A stretch of 64,000 nt of DNA from Orientallactaga sibirica. Lineage: Eukaryota > Chordata > Mammalia > Rodentia > Dipodidae. The first letter of the stretch is position 1. Every line of letters begins with the position of its first letter. Below, in pieces: positions 43,195 to 54,425 of this stretch. Under the pieces are notes generated by a model that worked only from the letters and a program-made list of their open reading frames with translations, was not told the origin of the DNA and ran no database searches. The stretch is taken from the NCBI GenBank assembly GCA_036365145.1, contig JAEOAD010001365.1, forward strand, positions 5,377,501 through 5,441,500, read 5' to 3'. Made by a program: the position numbers and the translations under genes.

Positions 43195-43415
43195 GTGGAG
43201 TGTTACACGGAGGCTGTGCTTCTGTCTGCCCCTCTTCAGCTTCCTGGTCTGACAAGCTTCCGCCTCCATGGACTGCCTGACCACTCCTGCTGTTGGGGCT
43301 TTCCCTCCAGTCACGATGGACTGGTATCTAGCCCCTGAAACCATAAGGCTGAAAAAGTCCTTCTTTCAAGGTCTTCCAGCAGACATTTTGTCACAGCAAT
43401 CCCCTTCTTCCATGA
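43195..43415 (+). mobile_element. MaLR-like LTR fragment
   Basis: 3' LTR words: CCAGTCACGATGGACTGGTATC, CCCCTGAAACCATAAGGCTGAAAAAG, TCCTTCTTTCAAGG and CATTTTGTCACAGCAA, a layout shared with the 8.3-kb LTR. Confidence 0.5.
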
Positions 43416-43539
43416 TCACTTTAACTGTCCCCTGCCTTTCTTCTCAGGGTGACGTGAGATGGCAGAGCAAAAAAGTGCCTTAGAAATTTTGCATGACCTA
43501 CATCTAGCAAGCCGGCAAAATTCAGAGCACTCCACCCTT

Positions 43540-43542
<3 letters not shown>

Positions 43543-43587
<45 letters not shown>
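43543..43587. repeat. (CA)n microsatellite
   Basis: About 22 CA units. Confidence 0.97.
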
Positions 43588-43591
<4 letters not shown>

Positions 43592-44189
43592 AAGCAAAGC
43601 CAAAATGCCAATTAAAATTGGATTTTAGCTAAATTCCAAATACATTTTTGGTATATCCATGTCTTGAAAAATATTGAAACTGGGTGTCCTTGCTTGTGTC
43701 ATAGCAGCTCTAGCTATGTCCCTGAAGTTTTAAAAGGGACTGTGGACCCTGCCTGGAGCTTGCATGGCAACAAGCTTCCTCCCCACTCGTCTTTGCTCTG
43801 ATCTCACGGGCTCCATCTTTGCTCTTCAGCTCTGCGCACAGGTACATCCTTTCACTGCCTCTGTGATGGAAGAAAGTAGAGACTAGAAAAGCGTGTTTCC
43901 TTGTGTCTGTGTGGCAAACTATGGGAGTCAGGAATGAGAACACGCTCCGTCATTTGAGCTGTAAGACTGACGTCTGCTTTGCCCACCTGCTCCCCACTGC
44001 AGAGACCGTCCCACTTAGTCCTCCTGTGCCCGCGGTGGCCCATCTATCCCTGTGCCCTTTATTTCTCCTTTCAGAAAATAACAACTCCAGCCTCAATGCT
44101 TTCACACTTAAACTAGCCAGGCTTTGCGTCCTCTGGGTCCTGAAGAGACTGGAGCCTGTGTGCTAGAGGAGCAGAGAGTGGCACGGGCA

Positions 44190-44437
44190 CACTTGCTCCC
44201 AGAAGATCTAGAAAGCCCGGCAGCAGGAGCTTGTGGCAGCTGGTCACATCGAGTCCCCAGTGAGGAAGCAGAGAGCGATGGGTGCAGCTGTCCCCCTTTT
44301 ATTCTGTCCAGAACCCAGTCCATGGAATGATGCCACCCATAGTTAAGGCGAATCTTCCCACCTCAATTAACCTACTCGAGATTATCTCTCAAAGGTGATT
44401 TTCGGCCCTGTCAGGCTGACAATTGTTGTAAATCATC
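44190..44437 (+). mobile_element. LTR-like rodent repeat, copy c
   Basis: Words CAGCTGGTCACATCGAGTCC, GAGGAAGCAGAGAGCGATGG, CCCTTTTATTCTGTCCAGAACCCAGTCCATGGAATGATGCC, ACCTCAATTAACCTACTCGAG and CCTGTCAGGCTGACAATTG are a well-known rodent repeat text that I can place only as LTR/MaLR-like. Confidence 0.6.
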
Positions 44438-45765
44438 ACACAGGGACACATTCTGAGGAATTTTGTTGTCAGGCAATGTTTTTTTGTCACTGTACTGACA
44501 TTATACAGTACACTAGCCATGCTCACACGCCATAGCTCGTTATTCATGCAGACCACGTTGTGTGCGCATGTGTATGTTGTACGTGATGGGTATGTGGTGT
44601 GTGTGTGTGTGTAACATAGCATATTGCTAGATCATGGCATGAGATTAAGTCAAACACAAGAGGAAAGTTGCAGTCCCAAGAAGAGACAAATATGCCAGCC
44701 TGCTGGTAGGAAAGCGTGGCTTCGCAGGCTGTGTTATAGTCAGTGTTCCGTATTAATGAGGAGGTGTGCTGTGAAAAAGAGCAGCAAATGGGACAGGGCA
44801 GTAAATGTAGAGACCAACAGCCCTATCTTTTATTGCCGTTATCCGACATTATGTGCCGCAAGTCCTTGTATGTGCTCCACTTTGGGGCGACTCGCAGCAG
44901 AGTAGGTTGGTGGATAGCCAGCATCCCCCCAGACGTGTGAGTAATGTGTGAAAGCCAATGTTAAGGTGGTGACAATGTCAGCTGCCATTAGGAAATGTTC
45001 AGTTAATTCCATTAAAATCTTGAGGATCCTTAGTCATATACGAGTCCTCCCTTGACCACAACATTATGTGTGCATGACTGCATGCATGTGAATATGCATG
45101 TGTGTGTCTAAGCTTATACACAAGAAGAACATTAGCTTTGGTTATAACCACCCGGATCTCTTTACAGTAAATAAAACCTTGAGTTCATAAAGGGAGTGCT
45201 CTCAGGATGGAGACAATGTGACTGAAAGCAAGTAAGCAAGGCAAGAAGCCAAAGTGTGGGAGGCCAGGTAGCACGCGCTGTGCACACCTGTGACCCTAGA
45301 GGCGTTATTGAGGCTAGAAAATTTATGAGGTGTAAGATTGGGGATTTAAGGTGCTCTTTCCTGTGAGGTATATGTATATGTTAAAGTCTTGCAGCCAGGT
45401 GTGTTCACTTCTCTGCAATAAGGCACCTTGTCCACTTCCCATGGTGCATCCTGGACAATCAGTAATGGGTGATGATCCGTTCTGCTGCCTACAAGCTGCT
45501 CGGTCAAGAAAGGTGGGTGCTGCCCTGACTGCCAGCCAGGACTGTGTTCATAGGCATGGAAACCAGGAAGCAAATTTGCAAGAGAGGAAGAAGATAAGAA
45601 AGGAGGAATAAGGTGGTTTCCTGGGACTGTTAAAAAGCTAGGGAGTCTCTAGTTGAGATAATAAATTAATGGAAGATAAGATTTATAAATATCATTTATT
45701 TGATGATAGATGTGGGTCCAAAACAGAAAAAGAACCATTATTACTCAACAATTAAAAAAAAAATA
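44438..45765. other. Unique sequence with a short (TG)n run
   Basis: GTGTGTGTGTGTGT lies near 44598-44611. Otherwise no repeat or gene was recognised. Confidence 0.45.
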
Positions 45766-45766
45766 A

Positions 45767-45932
45767 TGCCACAAGTGGTGGTGCACACCTTTAACCGCAG
45801 CACTCTGGAGGCAAAGGTAGGATTTTCATCATGAGCTTGAGGCCACCTTGAAACTACATAGTGAATTCCAGGTCAGCCCGGGCTAGAGTGAGACCCCCAC
45901 CTCAAAAAACAAAAAACAGAAAAAAAAGAAAA
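45767..45932 (+). mobile_element. B1 SINE
   Basis: GCCACAAGTGGTGGTGCACACC through GTGAATTCCAGGTCAGCCCGG to an AAAAACAAAAAACAG tail. Confidence 0.92.
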
Positions 45933-45934
45933 AA

Positions 45935-46740
45935 GTGATGAATAATAGCAAAGCATATGAACAGGCAGAGAAATCTCCTCCAGTGAGAGGCAGATGCAAG
46001 GAGCGGGTGCGGGCACGCTTACCCCATCTCCTCGCTCACCGCTAGGGCTCAAAGCTGCCATGAGACACAACCCTCCTACCCAGCCAATGTGCGCTCATCC
46101 TTGCCCCCAGCCCACCGCGACTTAGGGGAACTAAGAGCTTGTGTTTAGTGTACTTAAGGAAATGAAGCTATATGGTCTTCTGTGAGGGCTTGGACTTGGC
46201 TTTGCATGTCCTTTAAGGGGACCCAGGTCAGCTGTGTCCCACCTGGGGATTGTCACCTGGCATGGATCTTCTGTGTTCATCCCAGCCCTCTCCATCAGTT
46301 CGCTGTGCTCTGGGCTGGAGAATTGTTTTGTTGTTTCTCTGCTTTACCCTCTAGCCTGGACCCTCCTGGAGGTCTGGTTTCAGAGTTGTGCAGCTCCCAG
46401 AGGGCCAGGCAGAAGCAAGTGGGAAGTAGTGACTGGCTTGATTCCAGGTGGGACAGTTTCTGGATGCCAGGATGAGAAGCCAGGACGGATAGCAAGTGTG
46501 TGGCAGGGTTGTGCAGAGGGACCTGTAACAGAAGTCCAGCCAGAGGGATGGCATCTGATGGGCAAAAGGTATACTGACCTCAAGCCTTTGGGATTGTCTG
46601 TGCTGGGAGTGAGAGAAGGAGGGAGGGATGGGGACGGTTTAAGGACGAGCTGCATTTATTTGGAATAATCTCCATGTAGGTAGGAGATCCCTTTTCTTCA
46701 TCCTTTCCTCCTTCAGCTCCTCCTTCTCTTCTTTCCTTTT
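45935..46740. other. Unique sequence
   Basis: Several overlapping 66-144-codon frames on both strands at 46182-46668 have no motif. Confidence 0.45.
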
Positions 46741-46910
46741 CTTTGGCCATGCTGGTAGTTGAATTTAGAGCTTTGCACATTGGAAACACATTGCCATCCA
46801 CTTTTCATCTTGTATTTGGGACAGGGTTTCACTAAGTGACCCAAGCAGGCCTTGAACTTGCGGCTCTCCTGCCTTAACCTGTGAAGCAGCTGGGGATTCA
46901 GGTGTGTCAG
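46741..46910 (-). mobile_element. B1-ID composite SINE (B1-dID type)
   Basis: On the minus strand an old B1 (46805-46910) is followed by an ID-like module (46741-46800, TTGAATTTAGAGCTTTGCACATTGG on the plus strand). This is the simple composite with one ID unit. Confidence 0.5.
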
Positions 46911-48090
46911 TTATTCTGTCTGCTTTGAGGGCTGGAAGATGGACAGAATCCTGATGTCTTGTGGAAGTCTACGTTGCAGCTCCCCTCTCCCCAGGCCTGC
47001 TCATTCCTCAGAGTCCTTAGACAACTGCTTCCTTGTGCTCTGAAACTTTGCTCCCCTGCCTGCAACTTCCTCCACCGGTATTCCTTGGTATCCCTCACTC
47101 CTGAAAATGCGTACATCTGCAGCCCACTCTCTCTCTCTTACCACACCTGGGCCCTGGTCACAATTAATCCTTAGATTGGGAACCCCTGAGGTCCATCTCA
47201 TCCCTTGTTCCAACCCCACATGGTACGGAGACTCCAGAAGATGTCTAGGCAGATAACTGGCCACACCTGCAGTTATCGGATTCCACCTCAACCTTGCCAG
47301 GCAGACAGGGCACGAGGACTGGTACGGATCACACGGAGGAGAAAACTGAGGCACAGAGCTATTTGCCAGGGATCCTGATGTTCTGGGCACCCAACTTTTT
47401 TGTTGTCGGCTTGATGTTTTGGACGGCAAAAGTACTCTGGTTAGAAAGTGGTGTTCACAGTGTGCTCCTGTAGGATTTGGGAGAAGCTGTGATGACCAGC
47501 CCTGGTGAGAGGCGGGAGGTCCTGGAGCACATCAGGACATGGATGCGTGAGGTGCTGCAGCTGCACACAGGCTCTGAGTGAGAGAGGAGCAATGCAGGTT
47601 CTAGAACGTTCTCCTTCCAGCTACAGGAAATGCTGAACATGCTGAACACACACACACACACACACACACCCTTCTCTGGAGCCGCTGAGTTCTGACTGTC
47701 ACCTGGGATCGTTCTTCCCACCTGTCAAGCCTTTCAGCACCCTGTGGTGGCAGTTGGCCTCTTTGTAGCTTGTCATTCATACTCAGAGGGGATGCGTGCA
47801 GACCCCTGGGATGTGCAGGAGGGAGTCTTAGCCAGGTAGTAGTGAAGCCACATCAGGAACTCATTCATTCCTCTTTCGGTGGGTAAGAGCATCAGTCATC
47901 CTAGAAAGCACAGCCCAGGACAGTGATCTTTGAAAACTCTGATTTTTAGAATCCCTTGAAATCAGACATTGCTGTCTCTGGTTTCAACAACAAGATGGCA
48001 CTTTAGAGTGACATTCACTGGGGGATTGATTTGGACAATAGAGTTCTTTCAGCATAGTTTTGTAGATATTTTGTGTCTTTTGTAAATAAA
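46911..48090. other. Unique sequence with short MIR-like word and CA tract
   Basis: GGAGAAAACTGAGGCACAGAGC at 47337-47358 resembles a MIR core. A (CA)n run lies at 47646-47669. A 142-codon minus frame at 47001-47429 shows no domain. Confidence 0.4.
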
Positions 48091-48122
48091 AGTATGTCGT
48101 GTGTGTGTGTATGTGTGTGTGT

Positions 48123-48268
48123 GTAATTTGTGAGAAAGAGACAGAGAATGTCAGGGCCTCTTGCCAATTCACACAAATTTCAGATGCATGCATCAGTACT
48201 GGGAAATGGAACCTGGGCCAACAGGCTTTGCAGGCAAGAGCTTTTAACTGCTGTGCCATCTCCCCAGC
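48123..48268 (-). mobile_element. DIP-type SINE, internally deleted
   Basis: Starts beside a TG run (48097-48123), has GTCAGGGCCTCTTGCCAATTC and ends GTGCCATCTCCCCAGC. The CACCTTGTGC...CTGGC segment is missing. Confidence 0.82.
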
Positions 48269-48274
48269 TGTGGT

Positions 48275-48622
48275 AGTCTGACTGTGAATGTACGCTCCCC
48301 CCACATAGACTCAGGTATTTAAGCCTCAGCCTTAAGTCTCCAGGGGCCTGCTGAAGGGGCCTATCATTGAGGGGGGGGAGATCTGATTCCATCCCAAGGG
48401 TATGAAGAAGACTTTGAGTTCTGGCAGGTCATTCTGTCTGCCGACATTGATATTTTGCCTGCTGCACTTGTTTCTCTCTGTCTGGATGCACGGAGGAAAG
48501 CTGCTTCTTCTGGCTCAATGGAATGTCCCCTGGATCTGTAAGCCTGAGATAAATCCCTTCCTCTCATCAACTGTTTGGTTGGAAGTTCAGCTTAGCAACC
48601 CAGAGCTGGCTACAACCCTAGC
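48275..48622 (+). mobile_element. MaLR-like LTR, copy 2 of a pair
   Basis: Shares with 11208-11585 the CCCCTGGATCTGTAAGC and AAATCCCTTCCTC words and the GAAGTTCAGCTTAGCAACC / GAGCTGGCTACAAC end. Solo LTR. Confidence 0.55.
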
Positions 48623-48685
48623 CCTGCCTCAGATTTTCTTAAAAAACAATGTAGCCGTAAAAATTAACAGAAAAATAAATCAAAT

Positions 48686-48839
48686 CAGCTGAGTGTGGTG
48701 ATATTTACCTGGAATCTCAGCATTCTAGAGGCTCAGGCTGGAGGTTCCCAAGTGTGAGGCCAGGCGAGCAAGCTGAGCTATATAAAGAGACACTGTCTCA
48801 AAACAAAACAAAACAAAACAAAACAAAAACAACAAAACA

Positions 48840-48872
<33 letters not shown>
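48686..48872 (+). mobile_element. Old B1-like SINE with (AAAAC)n tail followed by poly(T)
   Basis: CTGAGTGTGGTGATATTTACC to GAGACACTGTCTCAAAACAAAAC. A T29 run begins at 48844, so A-rich and T-rich runs face each other. Confidence 0.75.
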
Positions 48873-48876
<4 letters not shown>

Positions 48877-49061
48877 AACAAAGTCACTTAGTCACCTATT
48901 CTTCTAATATCCCTCTTCAGGAACAACACTGGATACTTTGTGTCATAATGCTTCAGACCTAACAATGTAAAATATAGATGCAGATCTCAAATGGGAATTA
49001 CATTTGTATGCATCACATCATGAAGTGTATTCATTTGCTGCCTATTAAAATAGAATGATTT

Positions 49062-49275
49062 GGGGCTGGGGAGATGGCTCAGTGAGTAAAGCTCTTGCCA
49101 TGCAATGATGACAATCTGAGATCAGATCCTCCAAACCCACATAAAAGCAGACTCTGAAGCACTTGTGTGATGGGGAGCAGAGACAGGAGAACCCCAGAAG
49201 CTCACAGGCCAGCTGGCCTGACCTATGCAGCATCATACATAGGCACACACACATCACAGGCACACAGGAAACTAA
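49062..49275 (+). mobile_element. Long CA-tailed B2-superfamily SINE
   Basis: Head GGGGCTGGGGAGATGGCTCAG, B-box-like GAGATCAGATCC, middle GAGACAGGAGAACCCCAGAAGCTC. The GTTGTCCTCTGACC segment is deleted before the CA-rich end. Confidence 0.72.
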
Positions 49276-49283
49276 AAATAAAC

Positions 49284-49490
49284 AGGACTGTGAGATGGCT
49301 CAGTGGTTAAAGGCACTTGCATGTAAAGCCTGCTGGCTCAGGTTCAATTCCCCAGCACTCATGTAAAGCCATATCCAAAGTGGTACACTTGTTTGGTTAG
49401 AGCAGCGGGAGACACTGGCTATAAGCACACACACATGCACATATAAATACAATTTAAAAATAAATAAGTAAGTAAGTAAATTAGTAAATA
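49284..49490 (+). mobile_element. DIP-type SINE
   Basis: Alternate-subfamily copy (CAGCACTCATGTAAAGCC). Its CT tract is replaced by CACACACATGCACATATAAATAC, and the tail is TAAG/TAAA-rich. Confidence 0.85.
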
Positions 49491-50055
49491 GCCAGGTTTG
49501 CACCTAGGTCGTCAAGGTTCAGGGCATATAATTTCAGAGACACTGTCCCTCTGCAATTGTCCCTGGAAAAACGGTCTCATGGATCTAGAACCGTAAGGTC
49601 CATCCATGTTCCAATCTTTGAATGTTGGTCTGAAGTCCAACATCATAACACCATTCACTGCACCCATCATCTGCCTGCTGTGACAGAAAGTGGGTGACGG
49701 GAATCCTACGTGGATATGATTAGGAAAACGAGGTTATTAACATCTCTTGTAGAATTTGTAAATGATTGATGCCTGAACCAAGGAAAACCCCTTCTTATCA
49801 CTTTTTCTGAAGAGTTCTAAAGATCTGATACTTTATGGAATGTCCAAAAAGAAAAAAGTCCAATTTAAGCTCTGTTGACTTCCATTGAAGTCTTTGGTCT
49901 AAATACCTTGCTAATGAGAGCCACGAGAAGCCTATAGCTGCCTTCCAAAGACCCTGACTTGGCAGAGCTGTAGTCCCATGCTGTCTGAATCTTTCTTTCA
50001 CTGGAGAGAAATTTTCAGGCTCATATTCGAACTCACAGAGAGAGATATTTCCCAG
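49491..50055. other. Unique sequence
   Basis: No repeat or gene recognised. A 100-codon minus frame at 49798-50100 is without motif. Confidence 0.45.
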
Positions 50056-50310
50056 CGTCCATCCAAACAAAATGAAGTCAGCTTTGACTGGGCAAAACAT
50101 CGATGAATTCTTCAGAGTAAATCAGGCTTGTCAGGGTGATGCAGGGCCGTCAGCTCTTTGTGACATAATATAATATGAAATGATATTGAACAACATGCGT
50201 TTGGCACTAAATTGTTAGCGGGTTTTAGGTTTGACAGCAGTAAGTTTATTGCTTTAATCCCAAGGTCTTTTAACCCTCTTTGACATAAATTGAGGTTGGC
50301 TTTTGTGGAA
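50056..50310. promoter_or_regulatory. AT-rich candidate conserved regulatory element
   Basis: Repeat-free text with TGACATAATATAATATG, TTGTTAGCGGGTTTTAGGTTTGACAGCAG, TTTATTGCTTTAAT and CTTTGACATAAATTGAGG. Three TTGACA/TGACA words and two near-palindromic ATAATATAAT cores are dense for 250 bp. Confidence 0.3.
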
Positions 50311-51200
50311 AAAAAAAAAAAAACCCTCTACTTTCCTTTCTCTTCCTTTTCTAAAACTGCTTTTAACAATTTATGCTAGTACATCAGACACTCGTTTTGA
50401 GTGACAAAAAGGGAAAGAAGAGAAGATGTATTAGAATAGAAGGGGAGGAAAAGGCCAATTTAGGCTAAGCCCGCCTGTGTTTCTTTTGGTACACACGCTA
50501 CAGCTTGCTCCGGGTGGGTGCATAGACATGCTAGTTCTAATAGTGTGTGGCTCCCACAAATAAGTCAAGGCTGGGCGGCGGCCGGTCTCTCTCTCTCTCC
50601 CCAGCAAGGTGGAGGACAGCAGGGCCAGGGGAGGGAGGATCTAATGGGAAACAGAAGCCTTGCTGCATTTTGCTCCAATTGAGTGCATTTCCATATATGG
50701 ATCTGTGCTTTTCTCCTCCACCACCTACCCACTACACTTTTAGAGATCAAAGATGACTTGCTTGGATATAAATACTTCTGAAACCCTGACTTAGTAAGCA
50801 TGGCACATAAACAGACTCCCAGATTGTACAGCGTCATGAGAGCCTCAGACGGGTGAGCGGGTTAAGGTCTCCTGGGACAGGTTCAACCGCAGAAGGCGAG
50901 GGGGCTCCTCCCAGCTCCTTCCTGCAGCTGGCATTTCTTCCATGGAAGCCTACTTACTTGCCTGGGTACCTGTGAGCAGCCCAGTCTCCTGACAGGGAGG
51001 GCGCCCCTTTGCCAGTGAACGCAGCTTTAATGTTTCTTAGATTGATTTGGATTTCCTTTGTTCCAGCAAATACACCTTTAGGAATTTATCCTAAAAGAAG
51101 TTGAAAAAAACAAAACCGTAGTCGATTGTAGTCATTACGGATCACTCCAATGGTGACAGGCTGGGTTACCTTCCAGCTCTGTTCCTGTTCCTTTTTTCTA
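50311..51200. other. Unique sequence
   Basis: Contains an A15 run at about 50310-50325. No gene or repeat was recognised. Confidence 0.45.
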
Positions 51201-51204
51201 CAAG

Positions 51205-51305
51205 GTACCAGCTGGTTGGTCATTTAAATTCTCTTCTTTCATTGGACTCATCTATAAAATGGAGAAATGTAACTGGGTCTTTTCTCTGGGATGAGGAAGA
51301 ATCAA
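51205..51305 (-). mobile_element. MIR fragment
   Basis: CTGGTTGGTCATTTAAATTCTC, then CATTGGACTCATCTATAAAATGGAGAAATG: the antisense MIR core with the diagnostic 'CATCTATAAAATGG'. Confidence 0.72.
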
Positions 51306-51517
51306 AGATGGAGTAAAGATTGTGTCTGTAGTAAGGCCTGCAGTTAACACTATCAACAATCTGCACTGTCATTTGTAAACATTAGGATCAGGACCCAGCT
51401 ACACACCAGACACCCCTGCAGTGCAAGGCAGCCCTGGGAAATCGTTTTACACATGACATGATAGACAGTCACATTCAAAACGTGAGTTGTTATCCATAAT
51501 AAAAAATATGCATTATG

Positions 51518-51728
51518 GGCCTGGAGGGATGGCTTGGAGGTTAAGCGCTTGCCTGTGAAGCCTAAGGACCCTGGTTCAAGGCCCGATTTCCCAGGACCCA
51601 AGTAAGCCAGATGCACAAGGTGGCACATGCATCTGGAGTTCGTTTGCAGTGGCTGGAGGCCCTGATGTGACCATCCTCCCTCTCTCTATCTCTTTCTCTG
51701 TCTGCCTGTTGCTATCAAATAAAATTTT
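51518..51728 (+). mobile_element. DIP-type SINE with an extended B-box region
   Basis: Common-subfamily copy in which the B-box region reads GGTTCAAGGCCCGATTTCCC rather than GGTTCGATTCCCC. This is an insertion of about 7 bp. The tail is AAATAAAATTTTTAAAAAATG. Confidence 0.93.
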
Positions 51729-51884
51729 TAAAAAATGCATTGTTAACTGAAGAGGTAGAATATATGAGACCATAGGTATCCATTTCATTAAAAAATGTAA
51801 GATGTTAATACAGTAAGTGAGAATTTATGGCTATTGAGTTTGTGTTGTATTATTTCTAATAGTTTTTTCTTTTTTTGGTGTGTT

Positions 51885-52185
51885 GTGTGTACATATATGT
51901 GTGAGTGTGTGTGTATGTGAGTGCATGCCGAGGCACAGGTGTGGAGGTCAGAGGGCAACTTTGAGGTGTCAGTCCTTGCCTTCTGCCTCCTTTGAGTCAG
52001 GGCTGCAGCCTCGTGTTGTTCAAGCCTGCTCTGAACTTCCAGCAAATTCTCCACTAGGCGTGCTAGGATTGCAGTTGCCTGCCAGTGTGTCCAGCTTTTT
52101 CTGTGCGGGGGGGCTGAGGTTCTTGAGCCAGGTCCTCACATTCATGTGGAAATGCTGTATCCACAGAGCCACTCCCAAACCCTGA
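51885..52185 (-). mobile_element. Long CA-tailed B2-superfamily SINE, near full length
   Basis: Plus strand starts with a TG-rich tail, then GTGGAGGTCAGAGGGCAACTTTGAGGTGTC, ending at the degraded head CACAGAGCCACTCCCAAACC. It is collinear with the sense copy at 5005. Confidence 0.7.
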
Positions 52186-52540
52186 GATGCATCTTCAAAT
52201 TCTCAGCTTTATTTCAGTCTGACTAACAAACACACATTGCACGTAGTTAAGGTATGCAGCCTGGAGTTTGAAATAGGTACTCGGGACTTGGTCTCCACAG
52301 TCAAGCTAGCTAACACGTCTTGCATATGCCATCACCCGTGGGTGGGTGTATGGTAAGAACAATTAAGAAGTCCTCCCATAAGCAAATTCCAAGGGTTTAA
52401 GACAAGACAATGAACTATAGGCAGGTTGCCATATGCTAGCTCTCTTAAACCTGAATAGTTTGTGTACTTGAAATTGTTTACCTTTTGATTAATGCCACTG
52501 ACTCCACAACCCCTGCATTTGATTCTATGCTTCTGTGCAT
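52186..52540. other. Unique sequence
   Basis: No repeat or gene recognised. Confidence 0.45.
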
Positions 52541-52544
52541 CTCT

Positions 52545-53600
52545 TTTCATTTCTATACCTAAGAAAGATCATGTAGTATTTTCCCTTCTGTACCCAGCAT
52601 AGTGACCTTAACCACCATGTCTTCTGGGCCCATCCTTGCTCTTGAAAATGGCAGGATTTTCATCTGTTTTCAAAGCTAAGATTCCAGCACGTGTGTATGT
52701 GTGTGTGCGCATGTGTGTGCATGTGTGAGCACGCATGTGCACGCATTTCATTACATTCATTCCTTCATCTGCCAATAGACTGTTGCGTTGTTGCCTTGGC
52801 TTGTGTGACTAACGCTGTAGTGACATGGGACTGCCGCCACCTCCTTCAGGAACTGATTCAATTTCCTCTGAGTACACACAAAGAAGTGGTATTCCTGGAT
52901 CATGCAGTCATTCTGATTTTAATTTTTTTTTTGAGGAATCTCTACACTGTTTTCCATAATGACTATGCCAGTTGACATTCCTGCCAGGAGTGTACCAGGG
53001 TTCTCTTTTCTCCACATCCTTGCCAACACTTGCTACCCTTTGTCTTTCTGATAATAGCTGCTCTAACAGGTGCGAGGAGATACTTCATTGCGGCTTGGAT
53101 TCGCATTCCCCTGATGACTAGCGGTGTTGAACACCTTTTCAAATCCCCATGGACCCTCTGGGTCTTTCTTTTCTGAAATGTCTATTCAACTCTTTCATCC
53201 ATTTTAATTGGGTTATTTATTTGTTTGTTCGCCATCTAGTTGTCTGAGTTCTTTGTGTGCTGTGGATATTAACTCTTTAGCAGCAATCGGGACTGAAAAC
53301 ATGCTCCCCACCACATAGACCGCCTTCCCCTCTGGCTGTATTCTGTGTGTCGCACGGGCTTTGGGGTTAGAACTGATCTCATGCGCTGACTTTCTGAGAT
53401 TGCACTTGTCTACTTTCACTTCTGTTGCCTGTGCATTTCGTGTCATATCCAAAACCATCACTGCTGAGATCAACGTCAGCATGCATTTTCCATAGAGACT
53501 GTGATTTCTGACTCCTCCCCTTCTGCTTATCAGTTTTTCCCTCCACATTTTGATATTATCATGTAAGTATCAAAATACTTGCATAAATACAATTTTCAAA
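52545..53600 (-). mobile_element. Old L1 3' region of ORF2, antisense
   Basis: Very clear antisense L1 text in order: GAAAATGGCAGGATTTTCATC, CTGATTCAATTTCCTCTGAG, GGTATTCCTGGATCATGCAG, ACACTGTTTTCCATAATGAC, TCTCCACATCCTTGCCAACACTTGCTA, GAAATGTCTATTCAACTCTTTC, then GTTGCCTGTGCATTTCGTGTCATATCC. A TG/CG-rich tract interrupts it at 52690-52745. Confidence 0.92.
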
Positions 53601-54110
53601 TGAGGGAAAACATATGCTTCTCAACCGATATCCTTTGAACACATTTCTGATTAATTCTCCAACCGGAATATTAATTGCTCAATGCTTTCATTGATTGTTG
53701 CTTGTCTCACACACGTCCAGATGTACACAGGCTTCCCCAGATGTTGCTTCACCAGAGCACAGAATCAGGTGTGGCCACCAGTCTTTCCTGGACCACTGGA
53801 GCCAGTCTCATCTGTGCACAGCTGCCCTCACCAGACCTTTGCTTGGGAGGTCGTGACTAGAACAACTTGAGCTATGAGTGGCAAGTCCATCCCCGCTCCT
53901 GCTGTCATCCCCATACACCCTGGGATCGTGTGGTTGAGAAGCAGGCTTATTCCTCCACCCCTCTGACTTGCTTCCTGGGTGGTAGAGCCCATTTGGGGTG
54001 GAATGAAATGCTATCGAGTCATTGCCAAAGACAGAGGCTGGTTAGAAGTGCTTCACAAATGCATGCGCTCTGACGCACACTGTCAGCTACTCAGAGCCCC
54101 CTCTACTTTG
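53601..54110. other. Unique sequence
   Basis: No repeat or gene recognised. Confidence 0.45.
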
Positions 54111-54114
54111 AGAG

Positions 54115-54425
54115 GCTGAGGTCTTGCTATTACATTCCTCCCTGGTTGAAATCTGTTATGCAAAGCTAGGCTCCGGCTTCAATTATTTTACAAGTGGTTC
54201 AATAGTTTGATAAATTATTCAGGGTTACAGTTCACATTGCTTTAACCAAATAAACTGATCTGGAAATATGGGATGACGCTAGTCAGACCACCGGTGGGCA
54301 CACAACTCTCCCTTTGTAGTTGTCTTAATTTTTTTTTTTTTTTTGGAAGAGAAACAACGCCAGCAATTCATACATTAATTATAGCCAGGCAGATGTAAGG
54401 AGAACTCACCTCTCCTCTGTGGCTG
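54115..54425. promoter_or_regulatory. Candidate conserved regulatory element
   Basis: AT-rich repeat-free sequence with GGCTTCAATTATTTTAC, AGTTTGATAAATTATTCAGGG, AACCAAATAAACTG, GGGATGACGCTAG and ATACATTAATTATAGCC. It is interrupted by a T-run near 54329-54346. Confidence 0.28.

Noticed and set aside
46182..46668. Possible exon cluster from overlapping frames
   Set aside because: Frames overlap on both strands with no motif; typical of GC-moderate unique DNA.
53213..53548. 111-codon minus frame
   Set aside because: Lies within L1 ORF2 3' debris.
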